Shown here: one piece after another, positions 45,855 to 56,100 of the stretch
Layout of the letters: every line of letters begins with the position of its first letter
Numbering within the stretch: position 1 is the stretch's first letter
Origin: Phyllobacterium brassicacearum
GTDB lineage: Bacteria; Pseudomonadota; Alphaproteobacteria; Rhizobiales; Rhizobiaceae
Length of the DNA stretch: 64,000 nt
Assembly (NCBI RefSeq): GCF_003010955.1
Contig: NZ_PGGO01000013.1
Location: 1-64,000, forward strand
Direction: 5' to 3'
Translations under genes and position numbers: made by a program
Notes under the pieces: model-generated
Databases searched by the model: none
What the model saw: the letters and a program-made list of their open reading frames with translations, nothing else
What the model was told of the DNA's origin: nothing

Positions 45855-46841
45855 TTATTGCGCCCCGACAGGCTTGCCGTCAACGTGCCAAACAGAAACG
45901 AGCCCGTCAAGGAAGATACGCTCCCCAGTCAATTCCCGTAGTATTCCGGCACTTTCCTGTGGAATGCCGAGGTACTGAGCAAGCATATTCAGGGCAGATT
46001 CTGAGAAAAGTCGGCCCAGGGATGATTTTTGGACGGGTTTCCACTCGACGACGGGCAGCTTGCTGTCGACGCCTTTCGTCGCGAGCCAACCAATTGCCTT
46101 GTCTTCGCCGCCAAGTTCATCAATCAGCTTGTTGGCAACAGCCTGACGTCCGGTGAAGACCGACCCGTCAGCAAGTGCCAGGGCCTGTTCATGGCTGAAT
46201 TTGCGCCGTTCCTGAACAAGACCAACGAACCAGTCGTACGAATCAATGATCATGCGATGGATCATGGCTTTGGCTTCATCGCTGGCAGGATTGAAGAAAT
46301 TGGGCTCTGCCTTTAGCGGACTGGATTTGATCGTTTCGACTTTGACGCCGAGCTTGGTCAAAAGCTCCGAGATGTCGGGATACTGGAAAAGCACCCCGAT
46401 CGACCCGATGATCGAGGATTGGCGCGCGACGATATGGTCCGTGGCACTGGCAATCATGTATCCCGCCGAAGCGGCAAGAGTGCCAACCTGCGCGACCGCA
46501 GGCTTCTTCATAGCGAGTTTGCGCACAGCTTCGTAGATTGCCTCCCCGCCGGCGGTTGTGCCACCTGGTGAATCAACGGTTATAATGACGCCTTTCACTG
46601 CGGCGGACTCTTCTACATCCTTGAGGCGCTTGAGCAGTTCTTCGTTCTCAAAAATCGTCCCCTCGACGCGAACCTTGGCGATGTGTGGCGTCGACTTGCT
46701 GGAGAAACTATCCTCGCCGGTGGATAAAAAGTAGAAAGAAATCAATGCAAGCGCGATAAGCAGAAGTGTGAAAGCGCGCCAGAATGTCAACTTCCTGCGG
46801 AGGCGTCGTCTGTCGATAATTGCGTCAGCGGTATTTGCCAT
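45855..46841 (-). CDS. sppA: Signal peptide peptidase
   Basis: A 328-residue S49 protease anchored by one N-terminal helix (about 22-40). The catalytic Ser125 (TLAASAGYMIAS) and Lys177 (SSPLKAE) are 52 residues apart, the same spacing as the Ser/Lys pair of the short Bacillus SppA. It degrades cleaved signal peptides at the membrane. The divergent lptC starts 240 bases away, so the region between holds both promoters. Confidence 0.95.
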   Translation of the reverse strand: MANTADAIIDRRRLRRKLTFWRAFTLLLIALALISFYFLSTGEDSFSSKSTPHIAKVRVEGTIFENEELLKRLKDVEESAAVKGVIITVDSPGGTTAGGEAIYEAVRKLAMKKPAVAQVGTLAASAGYMIASATDHIVARQSSIIGSIGVLFQYPDISELLTKLGVKVETIKSSPLKAEPNFFNPASDEAKAMIHRMIIDSYDWFVGLVQERRKFSHEQALALADGSVFTGRQAVANKLIDELGGEDKAIGWLATKGVDSKLPVVEWKPVQKSSLGRLFSESALNMLAQYLGIPQESAGILRELTGERIFLDGLVSVWHVDGKPVGAQ

Positions 46842-47082
46842 CGTCGTGTCCGTTCGCTCTCAGGTTCGGTTGGGTAATCTTCTGCGACAACATTTTATGG
46901 AAGTCCAGACGTCATGCCGCGGCGTTTGATCTGCACATGCATCTTGTAACTCGTCGAATGACGGCATATTTGTTGCCTCGAATGCAACTTGTGCGACTAG
47001 TACTCCGTCCATTTCATCGAAAAATAACCATATTGGCGTTCAAGTAGCCATATTACTGTAATCGGTAACCGCAGTCAGACCT

Positions 47083-47820
47083 ATGTCCATCGAAAGATAC
47101 GATATGCATCCCGTGCGCGATGCGACCACTGATGTCGACCACCACGCTGAGGTGGCGCGGCAGTTTGCTGCTTCCGATAAGGATTCTACGGTTTTTCGCG
47201 CGGCCGAGCGCCATTCCCGACGTGTGCGTTTTTTGAAGTTCGCTCTACCCGCAGCAGCCTTGCTTGGCGCGGCAGTGTTCTCGTGGTTTACATTCTTTTC
47301 GACGTCCAGTGTGCCAAGCAACATTTCACTTGATAATGCGGGCATTGAGGACGGGAAGCTGGTAATGACCAATCCCAAGCTCGACGGGTTTACAAAGGAC
47401 AAACTACCTTACAAAATGAGTGCAGTACGGGCGTTGCAGGAAGTGGGCAATAGTAACGTCATTTCCCTCGAAGGGATCGACGCGGAAATTCCGCTTGGCA
47501 CAGAATTGCGCGCCCAGGTCAAAGCAAAGTCGGGAGTTTTCGATAATGCCAATCGCCAGCTGACGCTTGACAGCGACATAAGTCTGACAACATCCGATGG
47601 CATTACGGCACGGCTGCAATCGGCTGATATCGACATCGCAGGAAATTCCATGTCGACTGATCAACCGGTCAGCATCAACAATAGTAATTCGCAGATTACC
47701 GCTGACAGCATGCAAATCACGGAAAGCGGTAAAGTAATGACTTTTGAAAAGCGCGTAAGGCTTGTCATTCAGCCCGCAAAGCTGCAAGAAGGTGGCAAGG
47801 AAGTCAAATCGCCAGAGTGA
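47083..47820 (+). CDS. lptC: LPS export periplasmic protein LptC
   Basis: A 245-residue bitopic protein. A cytoplasmic tail of about 50 residues is followed by one helix (about 52-72) and a periplasmic beta-jellyroll domain (about 80-235). It connects the LptB2FG transporter to LptA in LPS export. It begins the plus-strand row lptC-lptA-lptB-rpoN-hpf-ptsN. The long N-terminal tail is usual in rhizobia. Confidence 0.9.
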   Translation: MSIERYDMHPVRDATTDVDHHAEVARQFAASDKDSTVFRAAERHSRRVRFLKFALPAAALLGAAVFSWFTFFSTSSVPSNISLDNAGIEDGKLVMTNPKLDGFTKDKLPYKMSAVRALQEVGNSNVISLEGIDAEIPLGTELRAQVKAKSGVFDNANRQLTLDSDISLTTSDGITARLQSADIDIAGNSMSTDQPVSINNSNSQITADSMQITESGKVMTFEKRVRLVIQPAKLQEGGKEVKSPE

Positions 47821-47875
47821 ATTCTGGAAGCGATTGCGATTTCAAGGGAATATCCCGAAGCTAGGAGAGAAGACG

Positions 47876-48493
47876 ATGTCGTGCGGGGCAAGACTGATCA
47901 GCATTTCGACAGTTGCATTGGGTATATTGGCATCTTCAATGATCGTTCCCGCTGTTGCACAGGATGCCGGCGCCGCGAAGGGTATCAAGCTCTCCGGTGA
48001 TCAGCCGATCCAGATCGATGCGGACAAGCTCGTGGTACATGACAATGAAGGTACCGCTACCTTCACCGGCAATGTCACAGTTGTTCAGGGGGCAACGCTC
48101 CTGAAGGCTGGTTCGATGATCGTCTATTACGTCAAAAACGACAAGAAAGAGACCGCTGGTGCAGCCCCAACTGCGAACGCGCCGAAGGACGGCGGCCTTG
48201 CGGCGCCAGGTCCTGCAGCTCAGGACATTGACCATCTTGAAGTGAACGACAAGGTTTATGTGAAGTCCGAGGATCAGGTTGCGACCGGTGATCACGGTAC
48301 TTTTGATATGAAAACGGAAGTGCTGGTTCTTACCGGGAACAAGGTCGTACTCACGCAGGGCGACAATGTCGCCATCGGTTGCAAACTGACTGCACAGCTG
48401 AAGACCGGCGAAGCACAGCTTGAAAGCTGCAAGAGTGGTCAGACCGGTCGTGTTTCGATCGTTGTTGCGCCCAAGAACGCTCCGAAGAACTGA
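47876..48493 (+). CDS. lptA: LPS export periplasmic bridge protein LptA
   Basis: A 205-residue periplasmic OstA-domain protein. Residues 1-28 form a signal peptide ending AVA before QDAG. The beta-jellyroll strands (QIDADKLVVHDNEGTATFTG) assemble into the LPS bridge. An Ala/Pro-rich insert (KETAGAAPTANAPKDGG) interrupts the fold near the middle, as in other alphaproteobacteria. The start is fixed by AGGAGAG just upstream, not by the longer frame from 47762. Confidence 0.9.
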   Translation: MSCGARLISISTVALGILASSMIVPAVAQDAGAAKGIKLSGDQPIQIDADKLVVHDNEGTATFTGNVTVVQGATLLKAGSMIVYYVKNDKKETAGAAPTANAPKDGGLAAPGPAAQDIDHLEVNDKVYVKSEDQVATGDHGTFDMKTEVLVLTGNKVVLTQGDNVAIGCKLTAQLKTGEAQLESCKSGQTGRVSIVVAPKNAPKN

Positions 48494-48501
48494 GCCATTA
48501 A

Positions 48502-49326
48502 GTGACCTTGTTTTCGCGTCGCCCCACCAGCAAGACGTCTGCGCGGCCAGACTCCAGCGTTTCCGAAATGCGACCAGCCGATCCGGCAGCCAAGGATCGT
48601 ATGAAGGGTACGCTTGTCGCGCGCGGGATCACCAAGAGTTACAATGGCCGCCAAGTGGTCAACGGCGTGTCGTTTGGGGTTCGCTCAGGCGAGGCTGTTG
48701 GTATTCTTGGGCCAAACGGTGCAGGCAAGACGACATGCTTTTACATGGTCACCGGTCTTGTGCCGGTCGATAAGGGCACGATCGAGATCGATGGTTTCGA
48801 CGTGACGACAATGCCAATGTATCGCCGTTCGCGGCTTGGCATTGGTTATCTGCCCCAGGAAGCGTCGATTTTTCGTGGCCTTTCTGTCGAGAATAACATC
48901 AAGGCGGTTCTTGAGGTTGTCGAAAAAGACCGGGGCGCCCGCGCGCAAGAACTCGATTCCCTTCTTGAAGAGTTCCATATTGCGCACTTGCGAAAAGCCC
49001 CGGCGATCTCGCTCTCGGGCGGCGAGCGGCGGCGTCTGGAAATTGCACGCGCTTTGGCTTCCAGGCCCAATTTCATGCTATTGGACGAGCCTTTCGCCGG
49101 TGTCGATCCAATTGCCGTTGCCGATATTCAGCAATTGGTACGGCACCTGACCGGACGAGGGATTGGAGTGCTCATTACGGATCACAATGTGCGCGAGACA
49201 CTCAAGCTGATCGATAGAGCGTATATTATTCACGCGGGGCAGGTGCTTACGCATGGCCGACCAGACGAAATTATTGCCAACCAGGATGTCCGCCGACTTT
49301 ATCTGGGCGACCAGTTCAAGCTCTGA
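48502..49326 (+). CDS. lptB: LPS export ABC transporter ATP-binding protein
   Basis: A 274-residue ATPase of the LPS exporter: Walker A GPNGAGKT (70-77), Q-loop Gln119, signature LSGGE (171-175), Walker B FMLLDEP (191-197) and His228. The frame opens with GTG and a ~33-residue Ser/Arg/Pro-rich extension before the conserved GTLVARGITKSY; an ATG at 48601 would remove it, and I cannot decide between them. lptB just upstream of rpoN is the standard proteobacterial order. Confidence 0.95.
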   Translation: MTLFSRRPTSKTSARPDSSVSEMRPADPAAKDRMKGTLVARGITKSYNGRQVVNGVSFGVRSGEAVGILGPNGAGKTTCFYMVTGLVPVDKGTIEIDGFDVTTMPMYRRSRLGIGYLPQEASIFRGLSVENNIKAVLEVVEKDRGARAQELDSLLEEFHIAHLRKAPAISLSGGERRRLEIARALASRPNFMLLDEPFAGVDPIAVADIQQLVRHLTGRGIGVLITDHNVRETLKLIDRAYIIHAGQVLTHGRPDEIIANQDVRRLYLGDQFKL

Positions 49327-49493
49327 ATTTTGTAGTTCTTGTTGAAATTCGTGAAGAATTACGTTTCAGACACCCGCATTGGTTGAAAATTCGCATAGCG
49401 CGGCGTTTTTTGGTCCCTTGCGATTGACAAGCAAGGATCGGGCCAGTTCTGTACATTAGCAGGGAATTTCGTACAGGAGCGTCATCGTTCATC

Positions 49494-51158
49494 ATGGCCT
49501 TGTCGCCAAAACTCGATCTCAGGCAAACTCAGGCACTGGTAATGACGCCGTTGCTCATGCAGTCGATTCGACTGCTGCAACTGACGCATGTTGAACTCGA
49601 ACAATTCATCGATCAGGAGATAGAAAAGAATCCCTTGTTGGAGCGCGACGAAACCTACGGCGACCGCTTGTCGCTCGACGAACGCAATCTTGGTGGGGAT
49701 CGTAGCTACTCCGACGGAGAGGATTTCAACAGGGCGAGTGCGAGCGGAGATTCGGATGCGCGTGATGATCGTGACGATCCGAATGATCAAAGCGATCACT
49801 GGCTTGTGAGCGGCGAGTCGACAAGTGCCGGCTCGATGTCCGATACTTTTGATAGTTCGCTTGAGAATATTTTTCCCGATGACCCCGGTACGCAGGATTT
49901 CATTGCAGGCGATCTTGCCTCTCAGTGGAAGTCATCGTCCGGCGACGGTTATGTTTCTGTTGGGGGCGAAGGATATAATCTCGAACAGGTTACAGCATCT
50001 CCGCTGACGCTTCGCGATCACGTTGGCGAGCAGATCGTCTTTGCATTCATCAGCGCCGCTGATCGGCTGATTGCTGCGGAGCTGGCAGATCACCTCGACG
50101 AAATGGGATACTTGCGCGCTGATACCTGCGAGATCGCCGAAAGACTCGGCGTCGACATGGCATATGTGGAAAAACTGATTGCAGTGATGCAGGGGTTTGA
50201 ACCGGCAGGACTGTTCGCCCGAGATCTGGCTGAATGCCTGGCACTTCAGCTTCACGCCCGAAACCGGCTCGATCCTGCGATGAAAACCCTGTTGCAGCAT
50301 CTGGATCTTCTCGCAAAGCGCGATTTTAACAGTCTGAAGAAACTCTGCGAGGTGACTGACGCGGATATTCTCGACATGTTGCGAGAAATTCAGCTTCTCG
50401 ACCCAAAACCGGGAACCGCTTTTTCTTCAGGCGTAGCGGACAGCATTATCCCTGACGTGCAGGTCGATGCCGGACCGGACGGAACCTGGCGGATCGAACT
50501 CAACCCCGACGCTCTGCCGCGTGTCCTGGTCAACAACAATTATTACGCGACCGTGACGAAGGCTAAAGTGTCGACGGAAGAAAAGACGTTTCTGAGTGAG
50601 TGTCTGCAGAATGCTAACTGGCTAACCCGCAGTCTCGATCAGCGTGCCCAGACAATTCTGAAGGTCGCCAGCGAAATCGTGCGCCAGCAGGAGAACTTCC
50701 TCCTGTACGGCATTGCGCACTTGAAGCCACTGAACTTGCGCAATGTGGCCGACGCGATCGGTATGCACGAATCTACCGTAAGTCGCGTTACAGCAAACAA
50801 GTACATGCTGACCAAGCGCGGCGTCTTTGAATTACGCTACTTTTTCAACGCGGCAATTTCCGCAACCGAAGGAGGTGAGCAACATTCGTCACAATCTGTT
50901 CGCCACCAGATCAAACAACTTATCGACGCTGAGGCAGCCGATGATATTCTATCGGACGATACAATTGTCGACCTGCTGAAGCAACAAGGCGTGGAGATTG
51001 CTCGCCGTACCGTAGCCAAATATCGGGAAGCCATGAATATTGCATCTTCGGTGCAAAGGCGACGCGAGAAAAAAGCCCAAACCTCTGTGCGCAAGGGCGA
51101 TGGAAGGTCTGGATTCGTCCGCAACACAGGTGTAGGGTTTTTGCGAGTGGGTAAATAA
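49494..51158 (+). CDS. rpoN: RNA polymerase sigma-54 factor
   Basis: A 554-residue sigma factor that directs polymerase to -24/-12 promoters with AAA+ activators. Region I is the Gln/Leu-rich LDLRQTQALVMTPLLMQ start (about 5-29), region II is the acidic linker (about 50-110), and the RpoN box ARRTVAKYRE is at 503-512. It ends with about 40 extra basic residues after the box. Together with glnD and ptsN it forms the nitrogen-control theme of the window. Confidence 0.97.
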   Translation: MALSPKLDLRQTQALVMTPLLMQSIRLLQLTHVELEQFIDQEIEKNPLLERDETYGDRLSLDERNLGGDRSYSDGEDFNRASASGDSDARDDRDDPNDQSDHWLVSGESTSAGSMSDTFDSSLENIFPDDPGTQDFIAGDLASQWKSSSGDGYVSVGGEGYNLEQVTASPLTLRDHVGEQIVFAFISAADRLIAAELADHLDEMGYLRADTCEIAERLGVDMAYVEKLIAVMQGFEPAGLFARDLAECLALQLHARNRLDPAMKTLLQHLDLLAKRDFNSLKKLCEVTDADILDMLREIQLLDPKPGTAFSSGVADSIIPDVQVDAGPDGTWRIELNPDALPRVLVNNNYYATVTKAKVSTEEKTFLSECLQNANWLTRSLDQRAQTILKVASEIVRQQENFLLYGIAHLKPLNLRNVADAIGMHESTVSRVTANKYMLTKRGVFELRYFFNAAISATEGGEQHSSQSVRHQIKQLIDAEAADDILSDDTIVDLLKQQGVEIARRTVAKYREAMNIASSVQRRREKKAQTSVRKGDGRSGFVRNTGVGFLRVGK

Positions 51159-51364
51159 ACTGGGCCAAAGAAGTCCGGTCAGGGAGAGAGAGAAGCGCCG
51201 GTAATTTGCGACAATCGGAGCGAAAGCGCGCGTTTGAACATGACGAATCAGAAAGCGAAATGTGATGGAAGGCTCGCACGGAATGTGCGGGATGTCTTTG
51301 CTCGGCTCTCAACAACAGTGTAGATTGGCTAGGGCAATGAAAATCACAATGAAGGTGAGGTATC

Positions 51365-51958
51365 ATGAGTCTGCGTGTATCTGGGAAACATATGGACATT
51401 GGTGACGCTTTCCGCGTTCGGATTGAAGAGCGGATCGGGGAGATGGTGACCAAATATTTCGATGGCGGATATACCGGCCACGTTACAGTGGAAAAGCAGG
51501 GATCGCGATTTATTGCAGACTGCCTCATCCGCCTGGATACTGGTACGGTGTTGCAGGCTGCAGGTGAAGCGCAGGATCCGCTCCTCGCCTTTGATGCAGC
51601 AGGAGAGCGTGTGGACAAACGCCTCCGTCGCTACAAGCGGCGTCTCAAATCGCATCAGGCCCCAGGTTCGAACGGTGTTTTCGACGATGTTTCCTATCGC
51701 GTCATGGCCCCCGTGCCGGACGATGATGAGGATTTCCCGGAGGATTACGCTCCAACTATCGTTGCAGAATCGTCAATGGCACTTCGAAGCATGAGTGTGG
51801 CATCGGCTGTCGTGGAACTCGATCTGAAAGATAGTCCTGTGGTAGTATTCCGCAACTCTGGCAGTACGCAGGTTAATATCGTATATCGCCGTCCTGACGG
51901 AAATATCGGCTGGATCGATCCCTCGGCAGTGGCTGGCCAAAACGCTGCCCAGCAATGA
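51365..51958 (+). CDS. hpf: Ribosome hibernation promoting factor (long form)
   Basis: A 197-residue stationary-phase protein. The N-terminal S30AE domain (about 1-105) binds the 30S subunit. The C-terminal domain (about 135-195, ending SGSTQVNIVYRRPDGNIGWIDP) makes the 100S ribosome dimer, as in long HPFs. An AAGGTGAGG site precedes the ATG. It lies between rpoN and ptsN, its conserved place. Confidence 0.94.
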   Translation: MSLRVSGKHMDIGDAFRVRIEERIGEMVTKYFDGGYTGHVTVEKQGSRFIADCLIRLDTGTVLQAAGEAQDPLLAFDAAGERVDKRLRRYKRRLKSHQAPGSNGVFDDVSYRVMAPVPDDDEDFPEDYAPTIVAESSMALRSMSVASAVVELDLKDSPVVVFRNSGSTQVNIVYRRPDGNIGWIDPSAVAGQNAAQQ

Positions 51959-52034
51959 GCAAGACCTAGCGCAATTTGAACTATCGTTCGCGCTCATGTA
52001 AGAGCGCGGACGGTAACTGGAAGGAAGAGAGATA

Positions 52035-52499
52035 ATGGATCTGGGTGATCTCATTCAGCCTGACGCTGTCCTGCCCGCATTGAAAGTCAATTCCAAAAAA
52101 CAACTTTTGCAGATCATGTCGGAAAAGGCAGCTGCCTTGACCGGCTTGAGTGAGCGGGAAATATTTGACACTGTCTTGCAACGCGAGCGCCTTGGCTCTA
52201 CTGGCGTCGGCAATGGTATTGCCATTCCGCATGGCAAGATCAATAGCGTCAAACGCATTGCTGGGGTTTTCGCCCAGCTCGAGACGTCCATCGATTTTGA
52301 GGCACTCGACGATCAGCCGGTTGACATCGTGTTCCTGTTGCTGGCGCCCGAAAATGCGGGCGCAGATCACCTCAAGGCTCTGTCACGCATCGCCCGCATG
52401 TTGCGTGATCCGGAACGCATTGCAAAGCTGCGGACTGCCCACGACGCGAGCCTGATCTACGAACTTTTGACGACACAGCCAACCTCAAACGCAGCTTGA
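52035..52499 (+). CDS. ptsN: Nitrogen PTS EIIA component
   Basis: A 154-residue EIIA-Ntr protein. The phosphorylated His66 is in AIPHGKI. It is not a sugar carrier; it relays the PTS-Ntr phosphorylation state to potassium, nitrogen and stress control. GGAAGGAAGAG precedes the ATG. A strong terminator 20 bases after the stop ends the rpoN-hpf-ptsN row. Confidence 0.96.
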   Translation: MDLGDLIQPDAVLPALKVNSKKQLLQIMSEKAAALTGLSEREIFDTVLQRERLGSTGVGNGIAIPHGKINSVKRIAGVFAQLETSIDFEALDDQPVDIVFLLLAPENAGADHLKALSRIARMLRDPERIAKLRTAHDASLIYELLTTQPTSNAA

Positions 52500-52521
52500 T
52501 CACTAATCTCTCAGTGTAAAT

Positions 52522-52550
52522 AAAAGCCGCCCAGATGGGCGGCTTTTTTT
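52522..52550. terminator. Bidirectional terminator between ptsN and fur
   Basis: GCCGCCC (52526-52532) pairs with GGGCGGC (52537-52543) around AGAT, with AAAA before and TTTTTTT after. Both the plus-strand ptsN transcript and the minus-strand fur transcript can end here. Confidence 0.93.
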
Positions 52551-52983
52551 ACGAGGATCGGTCGATCTTTCTGCCGTAAAGCTCGAGCCGGTGATGGATA
52601 ATGTCGTAGCCGAGAGACTTGGCGATCTCTTCCTGCAGCTTTTCGATCTTGTCCGACTTGAACTCGATAACGGCGCCCGTATCGACGTCGATAAGGTGAT
52701 CATGATGTTCACCATGCGCCTGTTCGAACCGCGACGGTCCGCCATTAAAGGCGTGGCGATGAATGGCGCCCATCTCCTCCAGCAGGTTCATTGTGCGATA
52801 AACCGTTGATAGGGAAATGCTGTCATCGATCTCGATGGCGCGGTGAAAAATCTTCATCGCGTCTGGGTGGTCCTCGGTAGAAGTCAGAATATCGAGAATG
52901 ATTCGGCGGGGCCGGGTGATGCGTACGCCTGCATTACGCAGTTCTTTTTCATAATCCGGCTTTTGATTGAAGGTATGTTTCAT
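52549..52983 (-). CDS. fur: Fur-family metalloregulator
   Basis: A 144-residue winged-helix repressor. The DNA-binding helix region is [16 protein letters not shown] (58-73). The metal/dimer domain has His93-His94-Asp95-His96 and ends HHRLELYG. The structural C-x2-C zinc pair of E. coli Fur is absent (Asp99 and Thr102 instead), typical of the alphaproteobacterial Fur/Mur group, so the metal could be iron or manganese. The ATG at 52983 is preferred over the longer frame. Confidence 0.88.
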   Translation of the reverse strand: MKHTFNQKPDYEKELRNAGVRITRPRRIILDILTSTEDHPDAMKIFHRAIEIDDSISLSTVYRTMNLLEEMGAIHRHAFNGGPSRFEQAHGEHHDHLIDVDTGAVIEFKSDKIEKLQEEIAKSLGYDIIHHRLELYGRKIDRSS

Positions 52984-53068
52984 GAACGCAATTATGCGCC
53001 AGATCGGACACAGTTGCAAAGATTCTCAACTGGAATTCCGGACGGTTTGTGGCCGGCCCCGGGTCAAA

Positions 53069-53096
53069 CACCGCCAGCGAAGCAACGCTGGCGGTG
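53069..53096 (-). terminator. Terminator after ndvB
   Basis: CACCGCCAGCG (53069-53079) and CGCTGGCGGTG (53086-53096) form a perfect 11-bp stem with a 6-base loop. On the minus strand, 12 bases after the ndvB stop, TTTG follows. The T-run is short, so termination may be incomplete and reach fur. Confidence 0.75.
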
Positions 53097-53107
53097 CGGC
53101 GTTTGTA

Positions 53108-56100
53108 TCAGCTGGCTGCAGTCGCTGTCAGGTCGGTGACTGCACTGGCTGGCGGCACTTCCACAAGGACTTTGTGTTCGCCAGAATCGTCCAGTGGAAT
53201 TCCACTATCAGGCTTGGCCAGCTTTTTGCCGTTAACAGTTATCTTCTTGCCGCCCTTTGCGGCTGGCTTGACTTCCACTATGTAGCGGGCGTCGCCGTTG
53301 CGCAGAACAAAGCTGAAACCGTCCCAGTCCGAAGGGAGGGCAGGGTCTACGAACAACCGGTCATTCTGGCGGCTAATGCCGAGAATGCCTTCCGTCGCAA
53401 CGCGATAGAGCCAGCCTGCCGAACCTGTATACCAGGTCCACCCTCCGCGTCCGCGCATTGGATCGACTGAATAGACATCCGCAGCCACCACATAGGGCTC
53501 CACGCGATAGGATTCAGCTCTTTCTGCGTCCAGAGAGTGGTTCACAGGATTGAGTTTCCTGAACCAGCGATAGGCCTCATCAGCATCGCCAAGTTTGGCC
53601 ATGGCGAGCACGGCCCAGGTTGCAGCATGGGTGTATTGCCCGCCGTTTTCGCGGACACCAACAGGATAGCTCTTGATGTAGCCGGGATCGTGCCGCGACT
53701 TGTTGAACGGTGGCGTGAACAATTTGATGATATCGACCTCTTCATCGACGAGATGCGTCGCCACAGAATGCATGGCTTGTTTTGCCCGGTGCGGGTCACC
53801 ATAGCCGGACAATACGCTCCATGACTGTGCGATGGAATCGATTTTGCACTCCTCGCTCTTCTTGGAGCCAAGTGGTGAGCCATCATCAAAATAGCCGCGG
53901 CGGTACCATTCCCCGTCCCAACCGTCCTTTTCGAGAGCCGCCTTGAGACGTTCGATATGGGCTTCCCAATGCTGTATGCGGTCCGTATCCTTGAAGTGTC
54001 TGGCGATGGGTAGGACATCGCGCAAGGTGCTGATCAGGAACCAGCCGAGCCAGACGCTTTCACCCTTGCCGTCTTCACCAACGCGATTCATGCCGTCGTT
54101 CCAGTCGCCCGTCATCATCAACGGCAGGCCGTGTGATCCAGTACGTGCTACGGCAAGATCAAGTGCACGTGCTGCATGCTCGTAGACGCTTACCCTTTGC
54201 CCGGAGATTGTTGGCTGATAGAAGGCGTCGTGCTCGCCATCTTCAAGTGCCCGCCCTTCGATGAATGCGACTTGCTCATCAAGGATGCTCATATCGCCGG
54301 TAACCGAGGTATAATGCGCAATGGCATATCCGAGCCAGACAACATCATCGGAGATTTTTGTCCGCACACCTGCCCCTGTCGTCGGCAGCCACCAATGCTG
54401 GACATCGCCTTCCTTGAACTGACGCGCGGAGACGTTCAAAATCTGCTTCCGCGCAAGCGATGGATCGAGGATCAGCATGGACAACGTATCCTGCAGCTGG
54501 TCCCGGAAGCCGAAGGCGCCGCTTGCCTGATAGAACGCCGAGCGCGCCCAGATACGGCAGGCGAGGCTTTGATAAGGCAGCCAGCGATTGACCATGACGT
54601 CGAATGCATCGTCGGGGGTATCGACCTGCAATCCGTCGAGGAAGTTTGCCCAGATCGCCTTCGAGGCTGACAGTGTTTCCTCGAACGGGCGCTTACTGTG
54701 TTCCGCGACGATGCGGCGTGCCTCATCGGCATTGCCGGCATCACCCATATAGAACAGAACTTCTCTGGTTTCCCCTGCAGCAAGGTCGATATCGACCGCA
54801 AGCGCCGCGCATGGATCCCCTCCCGCCTCGACAAGATTCGACAAAGACTTCGCTTGAAGCACTGCCGAAGGCCGATCAACTGTACCGAGCGCGCCGAGGA
54901 ATTCGGCACGATCGGCTGTAACCGATTGCGGCTTCAAATTGCTGGCGAAGAACGCCACATTCGTACGTCGGTCGATGCCGTACGGGTTCCGGGCAAAGAG
55001 TGCACCGGTTTCGGGATCGGATGATGGCACAATGAACGGTGCAGTCTTTGCGCGGGCATTGCCGAGCAGCCACTCGACGAAGCCATAGATGCGCAAGCGC
55101 TTGGCCGAACCGCCCTGGTTGGTGATCTTGAGACTGGACACGCGCACGGGCAATTTGGGATCGACAGTATGGGTCAATTCCAGCCCGACATTGCCATGCC
55201 GCGAGACAAAGGTCGAATAGCCCTGACCGTGACGCGTTTCGTACTTGACGGCAGGATCGCGTAACACCGAGGCAGTGGGCGCGAAGGCGATATTCTTGTC
55301 GAGGTCAACCACATACAGCGCTTCGCCGGAGCGGTTGATGACAGGATCGTTGGACCATTGCGTCAACTGGTAGTCACGGCTGTTTCCAGACCAGGTGAAG
55401 CCTGCCCCCTCGGCTGATACGTGGAAGCCAAAACTGGAATTGGAAATGACGTTGATCCAGGGTTGCGGCGTGTGGCTGTAGCCGGAAAGGCGGATAACGT
55501 ATTCGCCGGTCTTCATGTCAAAACCACCAAAGCCGTTCCAGAAAGCGAGGTCGTCTCCGGACATCTTCGCGCCGCGCTTGTTCATGAGTTGCGTTGGAGC
55601 GGGGGCTATGCCCCGCATGTCCTCGGCCTCAGCGTCAGCAGTAACAATCGATTTGCCTCTTGTTTCCGTTACGGGAACAAGATCCAAAGTGAGGCCTTCC
55701 ATTCGCTTCAGCTGTTCGGCCAGCGAGCCATTTTGGGCGTGCATGACGATGCGGGCGGAAGCCAACAGGGTGTTGTAGCTTGCGTCACTCATCTGATCAC
55801 GGCGGACGGTGAAGATATGAACACGTGGCCCGAGCTGGGCACCACGTGCACGGCTATTTTCACAGATTGCCTCTAGACCGCGCTGGAAGTCCTGGGCATA
55901 CGAGAAAGAACGTTCGTTGATGACCACTACATCGACAACCAGGCCTTTGGCGCGCCAATACTCGTGCGCCCTCAACAGGTTCCGTAGCGTCTCCATGTCA
56001 GCTTCGTCATCGATGCGCAGGGCGAGGATTGGGAAGTCACCTGAGATGGACATCGGCCAAAGTTCGGATTGACTGCCAAGACCGCTTGCAATGCTTTCGG

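Noticed and set aside
51159-51364. Sigma-54 promoter before hpf
   Set aside because: A GGCTCGCACGGAATGTGC segment has the GG and GC elements, but their spacing is wrong for a -24/-12 promoter.
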